A DNA stretch of 64,000 nt, from assembly GCA_036874045.1 (NCBI GenBank), contig CM072336.1, positions 7,716,501 through 7,780,500 of the forward strand. Direction: 5' to 3'. The translations under genes were made by a program, and so were the position numbers. The notes under the pieces were generated by a model. The model was given only the letters and a program-made list of their open reading frames with translations, was not told the DNA's origin and made no database searches. The DNA comes from Cymodocea nodosa (taxonomy: Eukaryota > Streptophyta > Magnoliopsida > Alismatales > Cymodoceaceae). The first letter of the stretch is position 1; each line of letters starts with the position of its first letter. Shown here in pieces: positions 35,484 through 48,082 of this stretch.

Positions 35484-38180
35484 TTAAGGAAACTTGTGAA
35501 TATTGCTCGACCAACGAGTTCTGTCTTCCCAATTAGAGTCACAGCTGTACGCTTCTTCCAGGAATGGTCCTCGTAAAATGGCCATGAGAGTCAAGGATTG
35601 CCTTCATTCACTACTGTCGAATAGCTTCGACGCTATTTCTTTTAATAATAATCCACCGAAGGGATCGATCAAGATCTGCGATTTGACAGGTGCGCGACAA
35701 ACTTGTATCTATCCTTCTTTCAGGTGTAAGTGGCAACGCAATCAATCCACTGTTTCCCGGCCCCGGCGGATGCCTGAACAAGAAAGAACGGGGACCAAAG
35801 TAGCAAACCGATCAAGGGGCGGTGTGCCGATCGACAGCAGCACTGGGTGTCATGTCGTACACCCAGCTTCCATAATTGACGATGAACATGTCCAGGCACA
35901 TGCAATAGCACTACCAATCTGGCAAGCTAGTGATCCAGAGAATTACAACCAGTCGTGGAGGCCACACCCAAGGTATATATTGTGAGATGAACATTAATAT
36001 GCGAGAAACATTGTTAGTACAGTGCAAATGAGTGACATGCATGGAGATGGTAACGATCGATTTTGTCACGATCATGAATGAACCGGTGATGATATATACT
36101 TTTAAACCGTTTGACTTGTCATGAACAGCAAAGTTGTAGACGTCCCTCCCTCCGTGCATACCAACAAACGGGAATGTACAGGCCAGCTTGCGGCCACGTC
36201 TTTGTTCGCAGTACTTCCCTGCAAGAGACGAAGGAAGGAATTGTCACCATGTACATGTACACCTGCAAGATGCAGGCTAGCCAGACGAACAAGCATATTC
36301 CACTTGCAAATTAAAGGTGTATATAAATATGAACTGCATGAGGAAAATAACAAAAATGACAGTGCTTATCAGATCTTATTCTTATTCTTGCCCTCTTTAC
36401 GCGGATAAGTGTCAAAGAAATTTGAAAGGGGAGAATGATGAACACATTACTTGGAACTGAATAGAAAGCATCAATGCAAATGATTGTGGTTCTAGCTAGC
36501 CTAGAATATTAGTTTTTTCAACTTTCCTCCTGAATATTAATAGGAGAATTGTAAGAACAGTTACAGAGAAGAAGGAAAGCTATAGAAGACAAAGTGAGCA
36601 TTTAAGTCCCCTGACCCCTTTTGGGTGCAACAGCCTGTACAGAAGGTGTTTAAAATAATAACATACATGAAAAAGATTTATACAAAATATATTGACCCAA
36701 TGTAATCTATTAACCATTGGTATTTTCAAGGGTACTCGTTTCACCGTGGCCCCTACAATATCGTACGTACTTTAGTGAATACTGGGAAAGAACTTAAAAG
36801 TTAGAATGTCAGCCATAGATGTATGGATTGTGTGGTCGGGATTGCATGGAACTATGGATCAGATCCACGATCGCTTCTGGATAAACAATGAGGGATGGGT
36901 TGCATGAATCCTTGATGTATGTATTTCAAAAGCCGCAATATGTATGCTACGCTACCCAGTCTACACAAGTTACTTATCCTGACATTCATCATGTATGCTT
37001 GGAATTAAGGAGGTACGGTGTTGTTGCTACATTCGTTTGCATGAGAATCGATCTGCATCCAGAGAACCCAAGATCATATCTATTAATTGAAGAACTTTGT
37101 CTTCTGCTTCGACCTGCACAACCATCATGGACGTCAAGCAAGAGAGATGTTAGAGGTGAAGAAGAAAAGGGTGAAATGGACGTAGCGGCGAGGAAAAATT
37201 GAGGTAGGGTTTTTTCCTGCTCTCGCCCGTTTTCAAAGAGTAAAATATATACAAGGAAAGTAAAGTGAGTTTAATGAAGAAATAAAACATGAAAAAATAA
37301 AAAATGAAAAATGAAAGAATAAAACAAAAAAGGAAAGAAAGAAGAACAAAACAAAACCAAAAAAAATTATGGTAATTGAAGTTTAATATTATGACATGCA
37401 AGTTAATTAACGGAATTAATATTAGATTAATGAAAATGTTAAATTTTAATTATTAATATTAAAGTTGAAGTTAATCATATTAACATACAAGTTAACATTT
37501 AGATTTATTCTTTTACTTTACTTTCCATTACATTTCTGTAACATTTATTGATTTAGAATTCCATTTTTGCCAATTCTTCGAGGATCATGCATACATGCGG
37601 TTTAATAACAACAGGATTGAAACATATTTAATCACCAAAAGCAAACCCATGGTGTGCGTATTAACAATATATAACTTGTACAAGTGATCAAGAATTAGTA
37701 ACGGCTAAAGTCGAGATGCGCTACCTAAGCCAAGAAAATATTTAGGTAGACGGAACTAGTACATCACTTCGATTTTGCTCGGATAATGGATGAATGTGAT
37801 TGATCGATCTGCAAGTTCAAGTTGATCTGAGAGATTTGTCGATTATTAACGGTATGAACTGGTGATTAATATTCCAATACAAATAACAAATACAGGTAGA
37901 AGAAGTTCAAATTAAGGAAGACTACAAGTTCTCACATAAAACAAATTAAATCTTGGGAGCTGCAAGGATGAGAAGCTTTTACCATCTGTGAGTAGATCGA
38001 AACACTTACAATGAAGACCATTTCAGTGGTGTATATATTATCGAATCTTTTAGTGGTTTGGTAATCTAGAAAAGCCCAAATTAAGTAAGCAATTAAAAAG
38101 TGAAGAGTATTGAAAGTCAATCATGATTTACTCACCAGGCGTTTGAGAAAGGGTGTCATGATTTTCATATATTAAAAGAA
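35484..38180. other. Intergenic DNA left of MIR172
   Basis: The DNA here is less AT-rich than in the repeat clusters. The open frames 35503-35985 and 36888-37202 (+) have no motif I recognise, and other frames overlap them. A CT-rich stretch on the minus strand at 37130-37200 could be a promoter edge. From 37260 to 37560 it is A-rich. No gene is called. Confidence 0.35.
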
Positions 38181-38212
38181 ATCCAGAAAGGCGTTGACGC
38201 ACCCGTGTGAAT

Positions 38213-38228
38213 ATGTGTGTGTGTGTGT
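38213..38228. repeat. (GT)n microsatellite
   Basis: There are about eight GT repeats directly left of the MIR172 hairpin. Confidence 0.8.
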
Positions 38229-38239
38229 ACATATATAGT

Positions 38240-38345
38240 CGTCGATTGCCGATGCAGCATCATCAAGATTCTCATCCGAGGACTAGACCGTGGGTGGCTA
38301 AGCCAAGACCCATGTGAATCTTGATGATGCTACACCCGCAAGCAC
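38240..38345 (-). ncRNA. MIR172: MIR172 precursor hairpin
   Basis: miR172 guides cleavage and translational repression of AP2/TOE-type transcription factors, which controls phase change, flowering and floral organ identity. Read on the minus strand, the 3' arm 38272-38252 gives AGAATCTTGATGATGCTGCA plus a final T, the canonical 21-nt miR172a, followed by the conserved flank CGGC. The 5' arm 38333-38313 gives GTAGCATCATCAAGATTCAC plus A, the canonical star strand. The two arms pair with the usual mismatches around a loop of about 40 nt. The minus strand is chosen because both mature and star then have their canonical sequence and the mature sits in the 3' arm, as in all known MIR172 genes. On the plus strand the 3' arm would give the known variant ending GCTACAC, so antisense processing is not excluded. 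Confidence 0.95.
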
Positions 38346-39320
38346 CGACTGTTTGATAGGATCAATCACAGGCAGCGCTCATTCAAACATCCTACTGCAT
38401 AGAAATAGCGCTGAAACATACATTAGAAATGGAAAGAGAGGGGGGAGGAGAGACAGAGAGGAGTGAGATGTGCGTCGCTGAAGAGAAGGGAAAGTAGCAG
38501 TGGGCATGGAGAAAGGACATGGAATGGATTGTGGGATTCATGCACCACCTGCCCTTTCATAAGCGCGCAAGCAAGTGGTGGCAGGCGGCACTGCCATCAT
38601 CCCATGGTTAAGGCGCAAAAGAAAACCATGGCAGTGTTTCTGGGTCCCCAGACCAAGGGAATCTAATACTACTCTCATCACTACTCCTTATGTGAAACGT
38701 CTTCCTTCCATCCAAATCAAACCAGATCCTTTCAGAAATATGCCACACAATGTGAAAACCTAAAGAAAAGGAGGTCGAGAAAATTATACCAGACGGGGAA
38801 GGGAAGGGAGAACTGAGGAACCCTTGAAAACACCTACAGATTGTGTTGATTCCATCTCCACCTTTCTGTCTCCCAGCAGGGAAGACAAAGAAAAACGGTG
38901 AGCGAGTGAAGGTGGTGGTTTCACTATGAATTTGTGGCGCTGGTCTGTGTTAATCCCATATGCGACAGATCCTTGATAGAACCAAGGAGGAGATGGATTA
39001 CGCGCGACAGATGGGTTACACTAGCTACCTGAAGATGTCAGTTGATTTCTACTGATCAAAAACGGGCATAAGCCTTTAGTCTTCTTCTTTCCAAAGATGA
39101 TCGAAAAAGAGCATAACATAAGTGACCGCAACAAAAGCTAGACAGATGAGTACTACAGATCAAGGCAAACGATTAAGAAGCAAAGAGAAACCCTACTCAC
39201 AGGCCTGATATATAGCAATAGACTGATCCAATCACAGACTTCTGTGGGTGGCATAAATGCACAAGAGGACGACGCTGGGAGGAGGAGCGCATAAGGAGGA
39301 GTTTGGGTTTAGAAGAATGG
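38346..39320 (-). ncRNA. MIR172: Probable 5' part of the MIR172 primary transcript
   Basis: This is the stretch between the hairpin and the likely start near 39315-39320. On the minus strand the first 80 bases are C/T-rich (39240-39320), as plant 5' leaders often are. There is no long reading frame. Pri-miR172 transcripts in other plants are often about 1 kb and may be spliced; no splice sites were assigned here. The extent is inferred from the TATA box. Confidence 0.5.
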
Positions 39321-39345
39321 GGGAGGGAAGGGGGTGTGCGTGCGC

Positions 39346-39352
39346 TTATATA
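39346..39352 (-). promoter_or_regulatory. TATA box of MIR172
   Basis: The minus strand reads TTTGCTATATAAGCGCACGC, a good plant TATA box, with a pyrimidine-rich initiator zone about 30 bases downstream. It is the only strong TATA box placed suitably for the hairpin. Confidence 0.6.
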
Positions 39353-39399
39353 GCAAACTAAATTACATATCTAGGGTTGGTAATAGAGATAAATAACGA

Positions 39400-41669
39400 A
39401 TTTTCAGAAATATAGCAATGCTTAGCTGTAGTGTGGTGGCACTGTACCTTTTGTTTTTATACTAATTATTCTACTTTTCTAACGCTCGCGGTTTTGGGTT
39501 TTTACCGTCGTAATCCAGGCCCCTCCAAGACTATACTGTCCATGTGCCCCTCAAATGCTAGGGGGCTTCTTTTGCCTTGTAGTGGTGTGCTTGCTGCCAA
39601 GAATGTTCTATCAGTCACAAACGCTAGTGTACTACAAGATTCCTGCCGTTTGGTCTGGGTATTTCTTAATCTATGACGCCGAAAGACATCATCGATCAAC
39701 AGAGTGAAATAACATAAATTCCATAACATAAAAAAGAAAATCATTACTTGAAGCTTTACGTTATACGAGTATATATCCAAATTAAATGTGACCATGGTAA
39801 TTTAATTACTGGTTTGATGGGTTCAGTTTCTTCAGAAATCTTTATCCTTGCGGTAAGGGACTGGAGTTCGATCTTGGGTAATTAATTTTGATGGGGGAAC
39901 TATAAACCCTAAAAATTGAGTTCGTCGGTGTTTTTTTGCCCCAGTCCCCGCCAAGACGCAGGGAAATTAATCACAAGAGCATGGAGATTTCTTCTGAACT
40001 TTGCTTCTGCCTAAAGAAATAACGTAATTATCGATGCTATGGGAAGTATGGGACCATCCAATTAAGCTTTCGGTCTCTATTACAACTACATCAACCAATT
40101 AATGCTTTAATCTCGATCCTTACGTACGTGTCTAATTATTTATTTCTATATATCCATTACTAGCTGATTAAATATCTTATGTTTTAATCTCTATTATTGC
40201 GAATGTTTAATTACTTTGCTCTCTGTTGTTTTCTCCTTCTCTGAACATTTCAGCGCCACATTGCGGGACATGACGCGCGCGAAACGGAGAACCAGTAAAA
40301 AAAAAAAAAAAATTTCTGGATCATTTCCCATCCGTAATCGTCTTCCACGCATGTTAATAGTTTAACTAGGAACTTAATTTCCAAGTTGTGCCTTAGGAAT
40401 AATTAATTATATCATGCATAATTAATGTTAAGCCCCATCGATCGATCTCCTCCATCGGCAGCTAGCAAAATATTATTATCATGGCAACATGTTCGCTTGC
40501 TTTGGTTAACGTGGGTGTCCTTACTTATAACATTAATAATCTGCTCTGACTGACCTGTCCTCCCATGTTTCACGTACTTGAATATCTGAGATACCGTACG
40601 ATGTACATTAGAAACACTTAACAAAAGCAAGATCGATCTGATAAATCTGGCTACCCAAAACCTCTGGTTAATGACCTTGGCCCTGGTTTCTAGTTGCAGA
40701 TCGAGGCTGCTCTTGTGTAGGGTTAGCTAGTGTCCGCCGGTTCATCAGAGTAGAGCTCGAGCTGGAACCGACGGCCGAGAATCGCCGGAAGTCCGAGCGG
40801 TGCAGGAGTAGAAGGCAGCGAAAGTTAAACATTACTATTAGTGATCGATAAACATGTAATTAAGTAATCACAAACATGTTCCTTCGCGGCTGCCATTTTT
40901 TTCGGGAAAACGGAACGGGCGGTGGCGGTGGACTGACAACTGCGGTCGCGTGGTGGACGGTCGACGCCACTCAATTAACGCCGGACCCCACGTCCGTACG
41001 AACAGGACGACCGACGCCACTCAAGGCAGCGCCTTTCGCTTTCGTCTTTCGCAGACGTTTTGGTCAGACAGAAGAATTTCTACGGCATTATTGATACGAA
41101 TTCGAATCTTTATATTTACATTTATAATTAACTTTTTTTTGTAAAAAAAAACTGACACGTGGTCCCATACCCCCACCCTTCCGACTCAAATCGCGGACGT
41201 TTTATTAGTTTCAATGGACCGACAAAAGTGGTCAGAAGAAGGATAAGCGGTGATTACCAAGGTTATGAATCTATTTTTTCTCGTGAAACTGACAAGAGAA
41301 AATAAAAAACGTTTGATCCGCATTAAAATAAACTTAATAAAGCTTCTTCTTTTTTCCTATTTATGCCTTCTTATGGGGCATTGTCGTAAGGATGATGTAA
41401 GTGACAAAATGTATATCACATCATGCATGTCCCACCGATTGCGTTTTTCTTTTTTTCCCAGTGTGTGTGTTTGTTTTTTTCTTTTGTAACGAAGTAGGAT
41501 CAATGTGTGTGTTTTAGAATGCTAGGAATCTTAATATTCAAATACATATCAATAGGTTATATTACATAGGACCGTATTTTGCTGAGGAAGGGTAAGGTGA
41601 CAACTCATGCACAAGTTATAGTTTGTAGTTTAGTCATATTATATTATACATAATTTAGTCGTGTAATGT

Positions 41670-41709
<40 letters not shown>

Positions 41710-42700
41710 TATAAAATCTATATGTAGAATCTGTAAAACTTTAAATTTTGTAATAAAATTAGTATATTATTCACATTTATGATATGTTAAAAATCAAATA
41801 AAGTTTTTGTCTAAATTGATTTAAAGATTTTACAATTAGTATAACAAAATCGATAAAGACAAAAACTTTGTCTTATTTTAATTATCATTGTTGTAAACGA
41901 TACATCAATTGATTTTTTAAAAAAAAAATTGTGTAATGCCAAGATAGGTTTCAAACTAGTCCATGCTGATGTAACCAGGTTTTACTAAATGATGGTCTAA
42001 CATGATTTAAAAAAAATTACGTTACGTCGAACAACAACATGATTTGATTAAATCGGATCGTACTAATACAACTGAATTTGACCCAATTGATATCTCTACA
42101 TATTAACGAAAGCTACGAATACAAATGGTGGAAATCTAGCATTGCGTGTCGGATCATCAACAAATTCTTCTTTTTTTGCCCCTAATTGTCTTTGTATTCA
42201 CCTAAATTTAAACTTCAATGTACAGGTTGGAGTCAAAATGAAATGGGTAAAGCATGCATATGCATGGGCTCAGCTGGTAAATATAATATTTCTTATTGAT
42301 GATTGTGTAGAGGCAAGGATGTTGGCACAGCACAACACATCCTGGAAAGGTACGTAGATTTGAAGCCGACAGAGGAGAGGAGAGACGTAGAAAGAGCCAG
42401 CCATTCATGGAAAAAAAAGAAGAAAAAAAAACCCTAGACAGAAAGTCTTAAATATTTTGTAGCCAGTAAAGATTCTCTAATTTTTTCATTGAACATTATT
42501 CATATCATGTTTAATATCTTCTTTTGCATCACTATTATTATTTATTTTTATTTTCGAATGTGTAAAATACAATTTTGGTGTATAATATTTCATGTCTCAG
42601 TGTAGCATGTGGAACTCTTTCTCCTTCTTCTTCTCCATCTTCTTGTTCCTTAATTTATACAAAAAATATATTTATTTAAATTTTCAATGAAATTTATCTT
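39400..42700. other. Intergenic DNA right of MIR172
   Basis: This is likely to include MIR172 upstream control sequence. A GC-rich patch at 40700-41090 contains overlapping open frames on both strands, none recognised. A G-box-like ACACGTGG lies at 41155-41162. From 41500 the DNA turns AT-rich. No gene is called. Confidence 0.35.
41674..41705. repeat. (TA)n microsatellite
   Basis: This is a run of about 15 TA repeats. Confidence 0.9.
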
Positions 42701-42709
42701 ATTTTCTAT

Positions 42710-45700
42710 TACTTACTAACTTTGTGCACACTTGAATGTGACTTTTTGAACAACTAGTAGACTGTATTTCCTATTTCTACTAGTACACAGTGAGATTCAT
42801 CTTTCCTACTTAAGATCAAAAATATATGAAATTCTATATTTGAAGCAAAAATATCACATAATGCACTCCACCTAAGTTCAAAGAAAAAGCTACAATTACA
42901 TCATTCTTAATAAACCAATTGAAATTTAAAAGAATAAAAATACCTCTTAGGTAAAAACCAACTTGGATGGAATTGGTACCATATATAGTTCATTCTCCTT
43001 TAGGGCATCAAGGAAAGTACAAAAAGGAAATTAGTTTCACATCAATTCAATTATTAATAACTAGTAACTCCATAAAAAGAATCATACTAAAACTTGATCA
43101 AACATCCTCTCCCACTCAATTGGATGCAAATGGTCCCACCAATGCTATATTGCTCGAAAATTTGTGTTATTTCCATTGATATCTAATGGCTTCAATTGAA
43201 GTTCCTATTTAAAATAAATATTATTTTCAAAATCTTAATGCATCGAAAACAAATTTGGAAAACATATAACTCACCTGTTTAGCAATAATTCCAACAATGG
43301 CTTTGCGCCTTCTAAGAGAAGGATCATGAGCTTCTACTCCTTTATCTAAAATCCCAGTGAGTACTTATGGTAATATCGTTCTCTTTTATAAAATACATTA
43401 TAAAAAATTTTCATTCCCCTGTGTAATTGTCGAAATATTTTATATGATTGATGTGGTATGTGTTGCATATCATTCAGGAAATAGCGCCAAAGGTACCCTG
43501 CAAATAATAACAAATTAACTGCCAACATTTAAAAAATATTTAGGCTTGTTGCCATTATAAATTGCATGATGCATATTTATATTTCTTTTTCCTATATCAA
43601 AATTATATGCTACTTATTCCTTTCAATCACATGATAGCGGTCAGTTTCATTTGTAATAATGTATGAAAACAATACTATAACCACTTTGTTTTTTGACGAA
43701 GATACCATAACCACTTGATTAATTTGGTCATTTGTCACTACAAAAAGAAAAAGAACTACACTTATGTTGTATCTGAAATGTGTTATGTATGGTTGGCACA
43801 AGCTTGAAAATTTAGTACATGTGACAACCCATCAATTCTCTTCCCAATGATGACTCTCTACCTTTCTACAGGCTCCTCTTTACTAATTCGAATGACTAAA
43901 CAAAGTTCCATGTTAATATAGTTATCGAGATTGTTAATATTTGAACAAAATTACCAACACGCATAATGCATTTACTTTACATGATTTAACTACAAGGTTT
44001 GCAAAATCATATAAGCAATCTCCAATGTATGCTGAGTAAATTTTTTTCTTGTCATGCACCTTTTAAATTGTATGACTCTTTTATTACAAAAAAGAAAAAA
44101 CATTGTATGACTGTCTGCCCTTTTCCAGCGCAAGGACAAGTTCACATGCAGCAACTGATATGACTGCAAGTTCTATTTTGGACACAATAATAACATTTCT
44201 TTTGAAACCTAATGCCACGATGTTACAAATTCCTTTCAAAAACAAACCATGTCTGCTGTTAGGTCATCACTCATCAATGGTAATGCTATTACACCGATCA
44301 ACTACGGACCCCCACCCTAGAACAGTTTCATGTTCTAGAAAGTTCCTACATGCTCATAGAGCGAAACTTACTTATTTTGTCTATCATGCATCTGTAGAAA
44401 ACCACTGCTGAAAAGGATAATATTGGTGGAGTTAAAAAAATTGTCCCTTATTTTACTTAAAACTACTGCACATCCGCCCCCCCCCCCACAAATATCTGCA
44501 AATCTGGAATTCCTCTTGTTTCTTGACCTAATAGTTTGAGACGATCGCTCAGTATGACATACCAGCTACTATAATATGGAATGGTGTACATGCTTAGATT
44601 TTAGATATCGATCACAGTCCACTACGCTTGATGGAAGCTTTTTCTGGTCTCAGAATATCAGCACTACATAAATATAGAATCCATGCCTTCACTATCCCTC
44701 CCCCCTTATCATCGAACTCCTCACCAGTTGCATCTTTTCGAGATCAGTTAATCTTGCGATCTCACTTCTTTAGACCCATCACCACCACAACGATGGCCTG
44801 GCAAAATTGGTACCTCAATTTCGAATTCTACATATGCCACAACCAAGTTGTGACTTACATGCATGTTATTTTTAACTTTAGACTAGTTCTAATTTCATTA
44901 CAAGAAATAGATCTTCTGAGAACTACACGGTCCTACATCTCTGTAACCTAAACAGCATTGGTCAATAAGCATTGGTAGCTGGATATCAGGATTTTATGAA
45001 TATCGATCATCATTGAACCAAAACCGTGGCGATGGCAGAAAAAACAGCATGCTAACCGTGATAATGCATGCACTTGGCATCCACAACTAGATAATATATA
45101 TGGCTCTATTTTTATCTTGTGAAGATCGTAGGAGATGTAAGCAAAGGTTGCACAACTTATTTCAAAGTGAGAGAGCGCCCACCATTCATTGAAAACAAGG
45201 GTTACGAATGGTGGTAACCACAAATAGGGGGGTATTCTATTCAAAAAGGAGTGCCTGGCCCATTTTTATGAAAACAAATTAATTAAACTACGAATGAAAC
45301 TTTTTTGCCATTGCAGATGAAATATTTCCACTGAAGCATGACCAAAAAATTAGAATGAATGTCACATACAAGTACGTATGCAAAACCAGTAACTAGCAAA
45401 ATTTGAAAAGTAAAATCTCGCTAAAAGTCTACCATGCAATTGGCCATCACTTTATTGTGCGAGAGATAAATCCTAAAAATATTTCCGTCATCCAAAACGA
45501 AATCTCTGAACGTGGAACAATTGATATGATCTCACATTTTTTGGAAAATGATGATTTGATTGAAATAAAAGAGGTGCGAAGGCCCGGCTGTGCTAACATC
45601 CATTGCTGAGTCAGAGTACAGCACATACAAATCATATAAATTGTGGGTTCAAACATATATAAACCACAAGAAAATTAAAACAGTAGGTGGTGAGACAGGT

Positions 45701-45850
45701 CCTACAGCAGCACCCTCTCTTGCAGCAAGAAGACTTGACACGTTGCGGTTGAGATCATCCCATTGATTCCATATTTCATTGACAAGCATCTTGCTCAGAG
45801 TTGAACACCCATGATACAAATCTGAATGCTTAAGCCACGGAATAGTGAGA
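42710..45850 (-). other. Exon-like pieces of an unrecognised minus-strand gene
   Basis: Several minus-strand segments look coding and lie in one orientation. 45654-45830 reads TDGLTIPWLKHSDLYHGCST, LSKMLVNEIWNQWDDLNRNV and SSLLAAREGAAVGPVSPP. 44120-44240 reads NIVALGFKRNVIIVSKIELA and VISVAACELVLALEKG. 43278-43350 reads ILDKGVEAHDPSLRRRKAIV GIIAKQ and is followed by a GTGAGT donor. 42713-42880 reads WSALCDIFASNIEFH, then, after an in-frame TAG, LFKKSHSSVHK. Each is longer and better composed than chance in this AT content, and one ends at a clean donor. The stop in the last piece, and my failure to join all the pieces, suggest a decayed or partly missed gene. I do not recognise the family. 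Confidence 0.4.
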
Positions 45851-45899
45851 CCATCTGTTCTTGGTTAATATTCCAACAAACATATATATTTAAAAATCA

Positions 45900-47746
45900 A
45901 CTACTTTTTGTTTGTTTTGGTTTGATAGATCCTATCTTAAAAGATCGATTGGATAGGAAGCGATCTCATTTCATTTCAAATACAATTTAAACCGATGTCT
46001 CGTACAATTGATGGAGGACTATTGATATCATACTCAATAGCATATAACAATTCCGTCATGTTTCTTATGCTGACATTTTCGTTATGCGTCAGTTTAATTT
46101 TCAGGTTGGCCTCCTTTGATGAATGGGCTCTCATAGGCCTACGTTAAGTGTTTTAAGTGCTATTTCGACCTTCAAGTTATTCTTTTTGACGTCCATTTTA
46201 AATCGTATTGAGTCTGATACTATTTAACATGAGTCAGAAAAATCTACTTCTAAAGATCAACCTAATAAAATGAAAGCCTATTTTATTTCAAGTTCACAAC
46301 AATATCTCATATATCTTATACCAGGTAACTCGTAACAGCCGCTTAACCAGAGACAATAATTGATGACATTAATTATTAGACCTGGTCTATGATTAATTGG
46401 ACCAAAACCAAAGAAACTTTTCTCTCACATTGATAGAAAAGGGTTGTATTGTGGTCCAGTGTCTCTACCCACGGGATCAGCGGTCCACACTAATCCATTC
46501 TGACACACACTAATGATCAACTCTTAATCTCGGAAGCATCCGGTACAGACAGCTGGGAAATGAAAGAGATCACATGATTTACTTGGAATCAGCGCTTTGT
46601 GACAGATTTCTTTATCCGCCGTCCAGCTTAGCGCCGCTTAATCATGGCTTTTGAAATTAATTAAGCACTGTTCGATTACGGAAGCTAACGAGGGATTAGG
46701 CGGTAAAGCACTATGTGGAATGGACGAGGAAAAGTACTTGTACTTACCCGTGGTTTCTTCCTTAAAGCAAGTGTTCACGTTTCGAAGCGCCTTAAATCAA
46801 AGAAAGTGTTGGGTAAATAATAATAATATATGTCCCTCCCAGGCTACTTCCATGCTTAACGATATGATAAGATATAACTAAATAATTGCATGAGTTAATT
46901 AAAATAAAAAAAGTTTTAAGCTTTTTATAAAGTTTTAAATTTGATAATACACCTAAAAGGTTGATCTTCTCATCATCCACGATCACATGCTTGAATCTAC
47001 GTAGATACAAATTGGGTGGAATACACCTAAAAAAATTTAAATTTGATAATAACACCAATTTTAAAAAAAAAGGAGGAAGGACACTTAACCAACAGAAAAG
47101 GAAAATTCAAAACATTAACAATGTTTATCTTATATTTGGTAATATAGATCTTAAATATTCCTTTTCTTATTAGTTTCCTATCACCAAGATGCATTTACAT
47201 GTTAATTTCTTCCAAATTGGCTGTTACGTATATTTAAGATAAAATTTTCGTTTTAGTTTTAAGGAATGACTATTTTTGAAAGATGATTTTAAGGCACATT
47301 AAAATTTGTATTTGAATATTTTTAATAAAATCGTACTTGTTGAATGTTATTACTTTTTTCACAAATTAGTTTAACTGTTCTTCAATATCATGTCATGAAA
47401 TGATTTTTAAAAAATATTGTTTTCATTGAAATTTTAATTAATTTTGTATTCATGTGCAAAATCTTAACAAAATAATATTTAAAAAAGTTTAGTGTTACTG
47501 CATCATTTGAATTACTAGAACTTTCATAATTATGTAAATATGATATCAAAACACAAAATTGTATATAAAAATATTTAATATTAATTTTTTATTAGTGTTA
47601 AATTTTCAGAATAAGTAAAATCTTGATGACAAAATTTGAATTCAGCATTTCAGTTTAGTATTATATATAAAAACATATCAAACTTTTTTAGGGTTTGACA
47701 ATGGAAAAGAACTAGATGATACTTTTTAGTGAAATTTAACACAGAT
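45900..47746. other. Intergenic DNA before Harbinger copy 2
   Basis: A minus-strand frame at 45975-46140 (MRAHSSKEANLKIKLTHNEN…) is open for some 50 codons without known motifs. The rest becomes very AT-rich after 46880. No gene is called. Confidence 0.35.
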
Positions 47747-48082
47747 TTAGGGGGTGTTTGTGCACCCACAAAACGACGGAAAGAAAATGACGAAAAACTA
47801 CGGAAAACATCGGAAAGGAAAATAACAAAAAGTAACGGAAAATTTATAGAAAATCAGAGTATTTGTGCACGTAACAGAAAATGACGGAATTTGAAAAACG
47901 TATGTTTGTGCATGTAATAGAAAATGACAGAAAATTATAGAATGTAAATTATATATGCTTGTTCACAGATTAGAAAATATTGAAGACTAACTCAATTCAA
48001 TATTTATTATTCATGTTTGGAAGATAGAGAATAAGAAAATTTGTCATAAATAATATAAGATAGTTACAACATAAAATACATA

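Noticed and set aside
35503-35985. 160-codon open frame (+)
   Set aside because: Long for chance, but no recognisable domain, mixed composition and an open antisense frame across it. Not called without expression or homology data.
38313-38333. MIR172 read on the plus strand as the main gene
   Set aside because: On the minus strand both mature and star are canonical and the TATA box fits. The plus strand is kept only as a possible antisense product.
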